From Lentzea alba (lineage in GTDB: Bacteria > Actinomycetota > Actinomycetes > Mycobacteriales > Pseudonocardiaceae), in contig NZ_JAAMPJ010000001.1 of NCBI RefSeq assembly GCF_011067745.1, forward strand, positions 62,001-126,000: 64,000 nt of DNA. Reading direction: 5' to 3'. Within the stretch, counting starts at the first letter, position 1, and each line of letters begins with the position of its first letter. The notes beneath the pieces are model-generated. The model was not told the DNA's origin, searched no databases, and saw only the letters and a list, made by a program, of their open reading frames with translations. Of this stretch, positions 56,647-64,000 are shown piece after piece. A program made the translations under genes and the position numbers.

Positions 56647-58138
56647 GCTCCCACTTGTCGAGGTTCCACCACGGACCCCAGGCCAGCGCGCCGTAGGAGT
56701 TCGGGTCGACCACGGGCTGGTAGCCGTTCCACGAGTCGCGCATCACATACGCGTGCTCGGGGAAGACCAGCACCGCCATCGACGGCGCCGCGACGTACGC
56801 CTGCTGGAACAGCTTGTACGCCACCGCACGTTGCGCCGGGTCGATGAGCTTGCGGCCGTTCTCCAGCGCCGCGTCGGCGGCCGGGCTGCCCTGACCGCGC
56901 AGGTCGTAGAGCATCAGGTCGGGGTCGAACGGCGAACCCTCGCCGTAGAGCAGCGCGTCCTGGGCCATCCGCGGGCGGATCGCCTCCCAGGACAGGCCGG
57001 CGAGCTGCACGTCCACGCCGACGGCCTTGGCGTCGGCCGCGAACGCCGTGGCGAGGTCGGCCCGCAGGTCGTCGCCGAGCGGGTACATCAGCGTGAACCG
57101 GGCGGGCACGCCCTCGCGGACCCGGATGCCGTCCGCGCCGGGCACCCAGCCGCCCGCGTCGAGCTGACGGATGGCCTCGGTCTTGTCGAAGCGGAACTTC
57201 GCGGTCGGGTCGAACTCCTCGGCCAACGCGTCCGGCACCGGCGTGTAGGCGATGGTGCCCTTGCCCTCCAGCAGGGTGTCGATCATGCCCTGGCGGTTCG
57301 CGGCGAAGTTCAGCGCGAGCCGGATCGCGGGGTTGCCGGTGACCGGGTGCGCCGCGGGCAGCCGCACGGCCCGGTAGTCGGCGCTGCGGTGGTACTGGAC
57401 GGTCAGGCCGGACTTGCCGGCGAACTGCGTCGCGATCTTGGGCGGCAGCACCGTGCCGTCGAACTCGCCGGCCTGCATGCGGCTGGCGCGCTGGTTGTCG
57501 TCGGTGACGAACACGACGGTGAGCTTCTTGACCTTGGGCGCGCCGTCGAAGTAGCCGTCGTTGGCGTCCAGCAGCAGCCGGTCGCCCTTCTTCCACTCGG
57601 TGACCTTGTACGGACCGGTGCCGATCGGCTGGCCGTTCGGGTTCGCCTGCTCGCTGGGCAGGATGCCGAGCACGAGCAGGTGCGGGAACGCCGCCTGCGT
57701 CTGCGTGAGGGTGAAGCGGACCGTGGACGGGTCGACCTGCTCGACGCCCTTGAGCGTGCCGAACCGCTCCTTGACCGGGTTCTGCAGCGCCGCGGTGTAG
57801 GTCGCGACGACGTCCTCCGCACCGAACGTGCTGCCGTCGGTGAACTTCACGTCGCCGCGCAGCTTCACCGTCCAGCTCAGCCCGTCCGCGGCCGGTTCCG
57901 GCAGGTCGGCGGCGAGCTGCGGCTTGAGCGAGCCGTCCTGGCGGTGCTCGACCAGCCCGTCGTAGATCTTCGACACGCCCTGTGCGCCGTAGCCGAGCAG
58001 CGGGTTCAGCGTGGTCGGTTCGTCGCGGTCGGCGAGCACGATCGACGTGCCGTTCGAGCCACCGTCCGGGCGGGGTGCGGCGGTCTCAGTACAGCCCGCG
58101 ACGGCCAGCAACACGACTAGGAACAGTGGGGAACGCAC
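56639..58138 (-). CDS. ABC transporter solute-binding lipoprotein (SBP_bac_5, peptide/nickel type)
   Basis: 499 aa from a GTG at 58138 (VRSPLFLVVLLAVAGC, lipobox Cys16). Family 5 layout: DEPTTLNPLLGYGAQGVSKIYDGLV, LSWTVKLRGDVKFTDGSTFGAEDVVATY, IGTGPYKVTEW, RLALNFAANRQGMIDTLLEG, and C-terminal ALAWGPWWNLDKW. Ligands of such proteins are peptides, nickel or opines. No permease or ATPase genes accompany it here. Divergent from the nitrilase gene by 25 bp. Confidence 0.9.
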   Translation of the reverse strand: MRSPLFLVVLLAVAGCTETAAPRPDGGSNGTSIVLADRDEPTTLNPLLGYGAQGVSKIYDGLVEHRQDGSLKPQLAADLPEPAADGLSWTVKLRGDVKFTDGSTFGAEDVVATYTAALQNPVKERFGTLKGVEQVDPSTVRFTLTQTQAAFPHLLVLGILPSEQANPNGQPIGTGPYKVTEWKKGDRLLLDANDGYFDGAPKVKKLTVVFVTDDNQRASRMQAGEFDGTVLPPKIATQFAGKSGLTVQYHRSADYRAVRLPAAHPVTGNPAIRLALNFAANRQGMIDTLLEGKGTIAYTPVPDALAEEFDPTAKFRFDKTEAIRQLDAGGWVPGADGIRVREGVPARFTLMYPLGDDLRADLATAFAADAKAVGVDVQLAGLSWEAIRPRMAQDALLYGEGSPFDPDLMLYDLRGQGSPAADAALENGRKLIDPAQRAVAYKLFQQAYVAAPSMAVLVFPEHAYVMRDSWNGYQPVVDPNSYGALAWGPWWNLDKWEPK

Positions 58139-58163
58139 AATGCCGGACCCTACAGTGATCCCC

Positions 58164-58937
58164 ATGCGCATCGCTGTGAGTCAGATCAGCTCCACGACAG
58201 ACCCCAGGTCGAACCTGGAGCTCGTCCGCGACGCGGTGCGCAGAGCAGACGGCGCGCGGGTCGTGCTGCTGCCCGAGGCGACGATGTGCCGCTTCGGCGT
58301 GCCGCTCGGGCCGGTCGCGGAGCCGTTGGACGGGCCGTGGGCGTCCGCGGTGCACGAGATCGCCGCCCAGCACGACGTCGTGGTGGTGGCGGGCATGTTC
58401 ACGCCTTCCGGTGACCGCGTGACGAACACGCTGCTGGTGACCGGGCCGGACATCCACCTCGGCTACGACAAGATCCACCTGTTCGACGCGTTCGGGTTCC
58501 AGGAGTCGCGCACGGTCGCGCCCGGCTCGGAGATCGTGACCTTCGAGGTCGACGGCGTCACGCTGGGCGTGGCCACCTGTTACGACATCCGCTTCCCCGA
58601 GCTGTTCCGCGCGCTGGCGGACAAGGGTGCGTCGGCGGTGCTGGTCGGGGCGTCGTGGGGCGCCGGTCCGGGCAAGAAGGAGCAGTGGGAGCTGCTGGTG
58701 CGGGCGCGGGCGTTGGACTGCACGTCGTTCGTCGTGGCGTGCGGGCAGGCGTACCCCGGTGAGCTGGGTTCTTCCGCGCCGACCGGCATCGGTTGCTCGA
58801 CGGTCGCGGACCCGTTCGGCAACGTGGCCCTGCAGCTCTCCGACCAGCCGGAGGTCTCGGTCGTCGACATCGACCTCGCCGCGGTGGAACAAGCTCGACA
58901 GGTCCTGCCCGTGCTGGCGAACCGACGGCTACGTTGA
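58164..58937 (+). CDS. Carbon-nitrogen hydrolase (nitrilase superfamily, Nit2-like)
   Basis: 257 aa from the ATG at 58164. The catalytic triad is visible: Glu in LLPEATMCRFG, Lys in GYDKIHLFDAFGF and Cys in VATCYDIRFPELFRALAD. Nit-family omega-amidases deaminate keto-acid amides such as deaminated glutathione. Runs into the cupin gene 5 nt later. Confidence 0.93.
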   Translation: MRIAVSQISSTTDPRSNLELVRDAVRRADGARVVLLPEATMCRFGVPLGPVAEPLDGPWASAVHEIAAQHDVVVVAGMFTPSGDRVTNTLLVTGPDIHLGYDKIHLFDAFGFQESRTVAPGSEIVTFEVDGVTLGVATCYDIRFPELFRALADKGASAVLVGASWGAGPGKKEQWELLVRARALDCTSFVVACGQAYPGELGSSAPTGIGCSTVADPFGNVALQLSDQPEVSVVDIDLAAVEQARQVLPVLANRRLR

Positions 58938-58942
58938 CCTTC

Positions 58943-59350
58943 ATGCGCATCGTTTCGGCCGTGGTGGCCGCTTTGCTGTTGTTCTCCGGGGTTGCCTCGG
59001 CAACGCCTTCGCGCGGGGTGACGGGCAAGATCCTCGCCCAGTGGACCGTCGGCGACCGCGACTACGTCGTCCGCGAGATCACCATCAACCCCGGCGGCAG
59101 CACCGGCTGGCACCACCACGACGGCACCCTGTACGCGCTCGTCAAGAAGGGCGTGCTGACGCGAACCGAGTCCGACTGCACCACGACGTTCGTGAACCGC
59201 CGCGGTGACACGCTGATCGAGCAGCCGCACCAGGTGCACATCGGGCGCAACCTCGGCACTTCGCCGATGGTGCTCGAAGTGCTGTACGTGAACCCCGCCG
59301 GTGCGCCGTTGTCGCGGGACGAGCCGAACCCCGGTTGTTCCTTCGACTGA
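58943..59350 (+). CDS. Secreted cupin-domain protein
   Basis: 135 aa from the ATG at 58943. Signal peptide (MRIVSAVVAALLLFSGVASA). A single cupin with metal-type His in GGSTGWHHHDGTLYALV and a second motif EQPHQVHIGRNLG. Two Cys near the ends (SDCTTTF, NPGCSF) may form a disulfide. Exported role unknown. Probably cotranscribed with the nitrilase gene. Confidence 0.82.
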   Translation: MRIVSAVVAALLLFSGVASATPSRGVTGKILAQWTVGDRDYVVREITINPGGSTGWHHHDGTLYALVKKGVLTRTESDCTTTFVNRRGDTLIEQPHQVHIGRNLGTSPMVLEVLYVNPAGAPLSRDEPNPGCSFD

Positions 59351-59390
59351 GGCTTGACCTCCAGATAGGTCGAGCTCACAGGATCGAGGC

Positions 59391-59816
59391 ATGACTCTTC
59401 CCGCACTGCCCTCGTTCTTCCGCGGTCGCACCGACCTCGACGGCTTCAAGCTCTACCGGGCGAGCAACCCGCGCGGTGACCGCGACGTCGGCTGCGTCGT
59501 GCTGGTGACGGTCGACACCGACAGCGAGGCCACCGCACGGGCGTGGGTCGACTCGGTGTTCGTCGCGCTGGCGAGCGAGCCGAACCCGCACCCCGGTGGC
59601 CTTTCCGCGGCGTTCCACATCCGCGACGACGGCAAGCGCGTCGTCAACGTCGCGGAGTGGGTCAGCGCCGCGGACCACGTCGACGCGGTGTCCGGCGGCA
59701 ACGGCGTCGGCTCACGCACCGCGGACTGGCGCCGGGTGCAGAACTTCCCCGGCGTCCAGCACGTCAGCGTGGAGCGGTACGAACCGCTAGCGAAGGTCCA
59801 GGCCGAGGTCGAGTGA
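59391..59816 (+). CDS. Antibiotic-biosynthesis-monooxygenase-like (ABM) protein
   Basis: 141 aa, ferredoxin-like fold with GCVVLVTVDTDSEATARAWVDSVF, PGGLSAAFHIRDDGKRVVNVAEW and NFPGVQHVSVERYEPL. Small ABM proteins act as monooxygenases or simply as dimeric folds; no flavin or cofactor residues are required. A similar protein sits next to nadC in mycobacteria as far as I recall. Its end overlaps nadC by 30 bp convergently. Confidence 0.75.
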   Translation: MTLPALPSFFRGRTDLDGFKLYRASNPRGDRDVGCVVLVTVDTDSEATARAWVDSVFVALASEPNPHPGGLSAAFHIRDDGKRVVNVAEWVSAADHVDAVSGGNGVGSRTADWRRVQNFPGVQHVSVERYEPLAKVQAEVE

Positions 59817-60623
59817 CGGACTGGAGTGCGTGAGACCGCCGACCGCGAGGTAGTCCACGCCCGTTTCGGCGTACCGGCGGGCCACGTCCAGCGTGAGCCC
59901 GCCGGACGCCTCCAGCTTCACGTTCGCCGGCCTCCTGGCCACCGCCCGCGCGCACTGCTCGGGCGTGAAGTTGTCCAGCAGCACCAGTTCCGCGCCCTCG
60001 GAGATCGCCTCGTCGAGCTGTTCCAGGCTGTCGACCTCGACCTCCATCAGCAAGTCCGGCGCGTGTGCGCGAGCCGCGCGGATCGCCGCGCCCACCGAAC
60101 CGGCCGCGGCGACGTGGTTGTCCTTGATCAGGATCGCGTCGCCGAGCCCCATCCGGTGGTTCACGCCGCCACCGCAGCGGACCGCGTACTTCTGCAGCAA
60201 ACGCAAGCCCGGCAACGTCTTCCGCGAGTCACGGACAGAAGCACCGGTGCCTTCGATCGCGCTCACCCAGCGGGCGGTCTGCGTGGCGATTCCGGACAGG
60301 TGGCAGACCAGGTTCAACGCCGTGCGCTCGACCGTGAGCAGGCCGCGGGTCGGACCGGTCAGCACCAGCGCGGGCTCACCGGGCACGGCCTTGTCACCGT
60401 CGGCGGCTTCGGACACGACCTCGATCTCGGGCAGGTAGCGCTCAAAAGCCGCTCGTGCAACGGAAACACCGCACAGCACACCGGCCGACCGCGGCGTGAT
60501 CTCCGCAGTGGCGACGGCCTTCTCCGGCACGGTCGCCAGCGTCGTCGCGTCCAGGCCGTAGCGGAGGTCCTCCTCCAGAGCGAGCTGGATGACCCGGTTC
60601 GCGTCATCCCAGTCGATGGTCAT
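59787..60623 (-). CDS. nadC: Nicotinate-nucleotide diphosphorylase (quinolinate phosphoribosyltransferase)
   Basis: 278 aa from the ATG at 60623 (MTIDWDDANRVIQLALEEDL), overlapping the nadB stop by 4 bp. Joins quinolinate and PRPP to give nicotinate mononucleotide and CO2. Motifs: LNLVCHLSGIATQTA, DSRKTLPGLRLLQKYAVRCGGGVNHR (Arg/Lys/His of the quinolinate site, in two blocks), LIKDNH, EVEVDSLEQ and LEASGGLTLD. Last gene of nadABC. Confidence 0.97.
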   Translation of the reverse strand: MTIDWDDANRVIQLALEEDLRYGLDATTLATVPEKAVATAEITPRSAGVLCGVSVARAAFERYLPEIEVVSEAADGDKAVPGEPALVLTGPTRGLLTVERTALNLVCHLSGIATQTARWVSAIEGTGASVRDSRKTLPGLRLLQKYAVRCGGGVNHRMGLGDAILIKDNHVAAAGSVGAAIRAARAHAPDLLMEVEVDSLEQLDEAISEGAELVLLDNFTPEQCARAVARRPANVKLEASGGLTLDVARRYAETGVDYLAVGGLTHSSPSLDLGLDLR

Positions 60624-62233
60624 GCGACACCCTCCACCAGAACGGGATCGGCCAGCACGGGCTGACCGGTCGGGGTGAGCCGGACGAGCTGACTGCGTTG
60701 CCACGCCTCGGAACGCTCGGTGAAGTCGGTGCGGACGTGACAACCGCGCGACTCGGTGCGTTCCTGAGCCGCCGCGATCAGGGCGCGGGCGGCCATGGTC
60801 AGGGCCGCGTCCTCGACCAGTTCGCGCGACTCCAGCTGCTTGTCCACAGTGGACACGTCCAGCACCGAACCGACGACGGCGAGGCCTTCCGCGTCCCGGC
60901 CGATCGCGGCGTAGCGGGACATCACGCGCTGGAGCAGGTCCCGGTCCGCGACCGGGGCCGTGGGCAGCACGGGGTCGACGACGCGGGCGGGTGCGATGAA
61001 CCCGACCGCCAGATCGGCGGCCACGGCCTCGGCTGCGCGCGTGCCGCAGACCAGGCCTTCGAGCAAGCTGTTGGAGGCCAGGCGGTTCGCGCCGTGCAGG
61101 CCGGTGCGCGCGACCTCGCCGACCGCGTACAGGCCGGTCACGCCGGTGCGTCCGTCGACCGTGGAAACCACGCCACCGCAGGCGAAATGTGCCGCCGGAG
61201 CAACGGGAATCGGGTCCACGGCCGGATCGACGCCGACCGAGACGCAGGCCGCGTACACGGTCGGGAAGCGGCTCGCCATGTCGTGCAACGAGGTCGCGTC
61301 CAGGAACACGTGGTCGTCGACACCACCGGGCTCAAGAGCCATGTGCCGGGTGATCGCCGCCGCCACGACGTCGCGCGGAGCGAGGTCCTCCAGCGGGTGC
61401 ACGCCCTTCATCACGCGGGCGCCGGTCGCGTCGACCAGCACGGCACCCTCGCCGCGCACGGCTTCCGTGACGAGCGGGCAACGGCCTCGCGCACCTCGAC
61501 CCGTGTACAGCACGGTCGGGTGGAACTGGATGAACTCGACGTCCGCGGCCAGTGCACCGGCCCGCAACGCCAGCGCCAGCCCGTCCCCCGTCGCGACGGA
61601 CGGGTTCGAGGTCGCCTGGTACATCTGGCCGAGGCCACCGGTCGCGAGCAGCACGGCGGGCGCGGTCAGCACGCCGGGGACGCCGAAGCTGTCGAGCACC
61701 AGCAGTCCGGCGACGGCGCCGAGCGGCGTCTTCACCGCGTCGACCGCGACGTGGTTCTCCAGCAGGGGAACCCGTCCGTCCACAGTGGCCTTGAGCAACG
61801 CGCGTTCGACCTCGGCACCGGTCGCGTCACCGCCGGCGTGCACGACGCGGAACGCGCTGTGGCCGCCTTCGCGGGTCCGTTCCAGCAGCCCGTCGGGCCG
61901 GGCGTCGAACGTCGCGCCGCGCTCGCGCAGCCGTGCGACGGCCTGAGGCCCGTCGGTGATGATCGCCGTGACCGCCGCGTCGTCACAGAGGCCCGCGCCC
62001 GCCGTCAGCGTGTCCTCGATGTGCTTCTGCACGGTGTCGCCGGGGTCGTGCTGGTCCTCCATGACCACCGCGACACCGCCCTGGGCCCAGCGCGTGTTGC
62101 CGTCGTCGCCCGCCGCCTTGGTGACGACGAGGACGCGCAGCCCCAGCTCACGGGCCCGGAGCGCGGCGGTCAGACCCGCCACGCCCGTGCCGACCACGAT
62201 CAGGTCGGCCCGCGCCTCCCAGCGCGCGGCCAT
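60620..62233 (-). CDS. nadB: L-aspartate oxidase
   Basis: 537 aa from the ATG at 62233 (a GTG codon precedes it). FAD enzyme making iminoaspartate. Rossmann motif LIVVGTGVAGLTAALRAREL, NTRWAQGGVAVV, the Arg/His substrate residues of GHSAFRVVHAGGDATG, EFIQFHPTVLY, HFACGGVVST and RLASNSLLEGLV. The start shares one base with the nadA stop (TGATG). Confidence 0.96.
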   Translation of the reverse strand: MAARWEARADLIVVGTGVAGLTAALRARELGLRVLVVTKAAGDDGNTRWAQGGVAVVMEDQHDPGDTVQKHIEDTLTAGAGLCDDAAVTAIITDGPQAVARLRERGATFDARPDGLLERTREGGHSAFRVVHAGGDATGAEVERALLKATVDGRVPLLENHVAVDAVKTPLGAVAGLLVLDSFGVPGVLTAPAVLLATGGLGQMYQATSNPSVATGDGLALALRAGALAADVEFIQFHPTVLYTGRGARGRCPLVTEAVRGEGAVLVDATGARVMKGVHPLEDLAPRDVVAAAITRHMALEPGGVDDHVFLDATSLHDMASRFPTVYAACVSVGVDPAVDPIPVAPAAHFACGGVVSTVDGRTGVTGLYAVGEVARTGLHGANRLASNSLLEGLVCGTRAAEAVAADLAVGFIAPARVVDPVLPTAPVADRDLLQRVMSRYAAIGRDAEGLAVVGSVLDVSTVDKQLESRELVEDAALTMAARALIAAAQERTESRGCHVRTDFTERSEAWQRSQLVRLTPTGQPVLADPVLVEGVA

Positions 62234-63252
62234 CACTCACCGCCGCCGGGCTGACCGATCTCGATCATGCGCTGCACGGCTCCCTGGGCGCGCCTGGCGG
62301 TCTCCAGGTCCACGTGCACCTCGTCCAGGCCGTCGCGCACGCACCGCAGCAGCGCGGCCGGCGTGATCATCTTCATGTAGGTGCAGGACGCGCGGTCGTT
62401 GACGGCGCGGAAGTCGATCTCCGGGGCGGCCTTGCGCAGCTGGTGCAGCATGCCGACCTCGGTCGCGACGAGCACCTTGCGGGCGTTCGTCGAGCGCGCG
62501 GCGGTGATCATGTCGCCGGTCGAGAGGATCTTGACCTTCTCCGCCGGGACGATGCCCTCGCCGCTCAGGTACAGCGCGCTGGTCGCGCACCCGCACTCCG
62601 GGTGGATGAACAGGTCGGCGTCCGGGTTCGCGGCGGCGCGTTCGGCCAGCTCGGGACCGTTGATGCCGGCGTGGACGTGGCACTCGCCGGCCCAGATGTG
62701 CAGGTTCTCGCGGCCGGTCTCGCGCTTGACGTGCGCGCCCAGGAACTGGTCCGGGCAGAACAGCACCTCGCGGTCGGCCGGGATCGAGCGCACCACGTCG
62801 ACGGCGTTGGACGACGTGCAGCAGATGTCCGTCTCGGCCTTCACCTCGGCCGTGGTGTTCACATAGGACACGACGACCGCGCCGGGGTGCTGCGCCTTCC
62901 ACTCGCGCAGCTGGGCGCCGGTGATCGAGTCGGCGAGCGAGCAGCCCGCGCGCTCGTCCGGGATGAGCACGGTCTTCTCCGGCGCGAGGATCTTCGCGGT
63001 CTCGGCCATGAAGTGCACGCCGCAGAAGATGATGGTCTGCGCGTCGGACTGCGCGGCGATCCGGCTCAGCGCGAGCGAGTCGCCGGTGTGGTGGGCTATG
63101 TCCTGGATCTCGGGCAGCTGGTAGTTGTGCGCCAGGATGACGGCGTCCCGCTCCTTCGCGAGCCGCAACACCTCGTCCCGCCACGCCGCGTCCGGCTCGA
63201 CTCCGCCGAACACACCTGACGCGGTTCGCTCCACGGTTGCGGTAGCGACCAT
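62233..63252 (-). CDS. nadA: Quinolinate synthase
   Basis: 339 aa from the ATG at 63252, with GAGGAGG 6 nt upstream. Condenses iminoaspartate with dihydroxyacetone phosphate on a 4Fe-4S cluster. Cluster Cys are in [20 protein letters not shown] and [11 protein letters not shown]; also [21 protein letters not shown] and [20 protein letters not shown] (in two blocks). First gene of nadABC, reading away from NrtR with an operator in the 64-bp gap. Confidence 0.97.
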   Translation of the reverse strand: MVATATVERTASGVFGGVEPDAAWRDEVLRLAKERDAVILAHNYQLPEIQDIAHHTGDSLALSRIAAQSDAQTIIFCGVHFMAETAKILAPEKTVLIPDERAGCSLADSITGAQLREWKAQHPGAVVVSYVNTTAEVKAETDICCTSSNAVDVVRSIPADREVLFCPDQFLGAHVKRETGRENLHIWAGECHVHAGINGPELAERAAANPDADLFIHPECGCATSALYLSGEGIVPAEKVKILSTGDMITAARSTNARKVLVATEVGMLHQLRKAAPEIDFRAVNDRASCTYMKMITPAALLRCVRDGLDEVHVDLETARRAQGAVQRMIEIGQPGGGE

Positions 63253-63272
63253 CGCTGCCTCCTCGGTTCCAG

Positions 63273-63295
63273 GTTTTCGCCTACTGGTCGAAAAC
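63273..63295. promoter_or_regulatory. Probable NrtR operator between nadA and nrtR
   Basis: GTTTTCG (63273-63279) and CGAAAAC (63289-63295) form a perfect 7-bp inverted repeat with a 9-nt centre, in the 64-bp divergent gap. A TAGTAT (63304-63309) lies between it and the regulator start. NrtR repressors are known to control nadABC; ADP-ribose relieves binding. Confidence 0.65.
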
Positions 63296-63316
63296 GTGGC
63301 CGATAGTATCAGCCGA

Positions 63317-64000
63317 GTGGCGGGCGTGGGACACGAAGTTCTGGCAGCTGTGCTGCGGGTGAGAGGTGCGTCACTCCAGGTCATGCTGTGGGAGCGCGCA
63401 CGGGAGCCACACGCTCACCGCTGGTCGTTGCCGGGTGGCGGCCTGCGGGTGGACGAGGACGTGGAGAGTTCCATCCGCCGTCAGCTGGCGGAAAAAGTCG
63501 ATGTGCGACAACTGTCACACGTCGAGCAGCTGGCCGTTTTCAGCGCCCCCGACCGCGTCCCCGGACCCCGCGTCGTCGCGACGGCGTTTCTCGGGCTGGT
63601 CCCCTCGGACGTCGATCCCGAGGTGCCGGCGGACACGTCGTGGCACTGCGTCGACAAGCTCCCGTCGATGGCGTTCGACCATTCCTCGATCGTGCATCGA
63701 GCGCGGCACAGGCTGGGCTCGAAGCTGTCGTACACGAACCTCGGCTTCGCGCTGGCGCCACCGGAGTTCACGATCTCCCTGCTGCGCGACCACTATTCCG
63801 CGGCGCTGGGCTACCGCGTCTCCGCCACGAACCTGCAACGTGTGCTCTCCCGCCGGTTGCTGCTGGAACCGACCGGTGGTACCGCTCCCCCCGGCCCGTC
63901 CGGCGGCCGTCCCGCCGCGTTGTTCCGGTTCAGCGCCAAGGGAATCAAGGTGACCGATCCGTTCGCCGTGCTGAGGCCCCCGGGATCCGGCCGTCCGGCG
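63317..64000 (+). CDS. nrtR: NrtR-type Nudix/winged-helix regulator of NAD synthesis, 3' end cut by window edge
   Basis: Open from a GTG at 63317 to the window edge (228 codons, no stop), so a few residues may be missing. N-terminal Nudix-like domain with [46 protein letters not shown]: the Nudix box is degenerate (expected R-E-x-x-E-E replaced by R-Q-L-A-E-K), as in NrtR proteins that sense ADP-ribose rather than hydrolyse it. The C-terminal part ([38 protein letters not shown], in two helices and wing) is the winged helix. Divergent from nadA with a palindrome between. GTG start chosen; alternatives exist. Confidence 0.85.
   Translation, partial: MAGVGHEVLAAVLRVRGASLQVMLWERAREPHAHRWSLPGGGLRVDEDVESSIRRQLAEKVDVRQLSHVEQLAVFSAPDRVPGPRVVATAFLGLVPSDVDPEVPADTSWHCVDKLPSMAFDHSSIVHRARHRLGSKLSYTNLGFALAPPEFTISLLRDHYSAALGYRVSATNLQRVLSRRLLLEPTGGTAPPGPSGGRPAALFRFSAKGIKVTDPFAVLRPPGSGRPA

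Overview
The window is high-G+C, densely packed DNA with many GTG starts, ATGA/TGATG stop-start overlaps and convergent genes whose ends overlap. Protein families (HisA/PriA-type isomerase, Trp-associated membrane protein, F420-type PPOX protein, SigE-family sigma factor, HTH-Clp_N regulator) point to an actinomycete chromosome, most likely a Pseudonocardiales member (Lentzea/Saccharothrix/Amycolatopsis type; inference). No IS element, tRNA, rRNA or CRISPR array was recognised.

Backbone: reading the minus strand from right to left, the housekeeping genes follow the order known from Mycobacterium tuberculosis (NrtR, nadA-nadB-nadC, hisD-hisC-hisB, hisH-priA, hisF-hisI, trpE-trpM-trpC-trpB-trpA, lgt, pyk, tesB). 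Here that block is opened repeatedly by other genes: a secreted unknown inside the his operon, a membrane gene between hisF and hisI, a TetR gene between hisI and trpE, a Uma2 nuclease between trpA and lgt, a two-component system fused to lgt, and gltBD plus dctA between lgt and pyk.

Regions: 1-2.5 kb holds a Uma2-type nuclease fragment and a type IV AbiE toxin-antitoxin pair with a clear operator. 2.5-5.7 kb has tesB and pyk. 5.6-19.5 kb is the accessory stretch: a helicase-associated protein, a NACHT-LRR NTPase, a cytoplasmic NUC1-type nuclease, a CHRD/lipoprotein pair with matching divergent ECF-type promoters, carbonic anhydrase plus SulP transporter, and a TIR-nSTAND protein with no WD40 propeller. 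19.6-25.6 kb is glutamate synthase. 26-31.6 kb is dicarboxylate transport, an orphan TAXI binding protein, a two-component system and lgt. 32-43.7 kb is trp/his with an unusual operator array at 40.1-40.4 kb in front of an HTH-Clp_N regulator. 43.7-50 kb has a split transketolase facing SoxR, an RNA 2'-phosphotransferase and a sigma/anti-sigma pair. 50-53 kb is hisDCB. 53-59.8 kb carries secreted and transport functions. 59.8-64 kb is the NAD operon with its Nudix regulator NrtR running off the right edge.

Most notable: the 19-bp-periodic TCAAC-RTTGA array (40106-40414), the defence-like STAND/NACHT/AbiE genes in the first 19 kb, the matched pair of divergent ECF promoters at 12.6 kb, and the self-evident operators for AbiEi, NrtR and SoxR.
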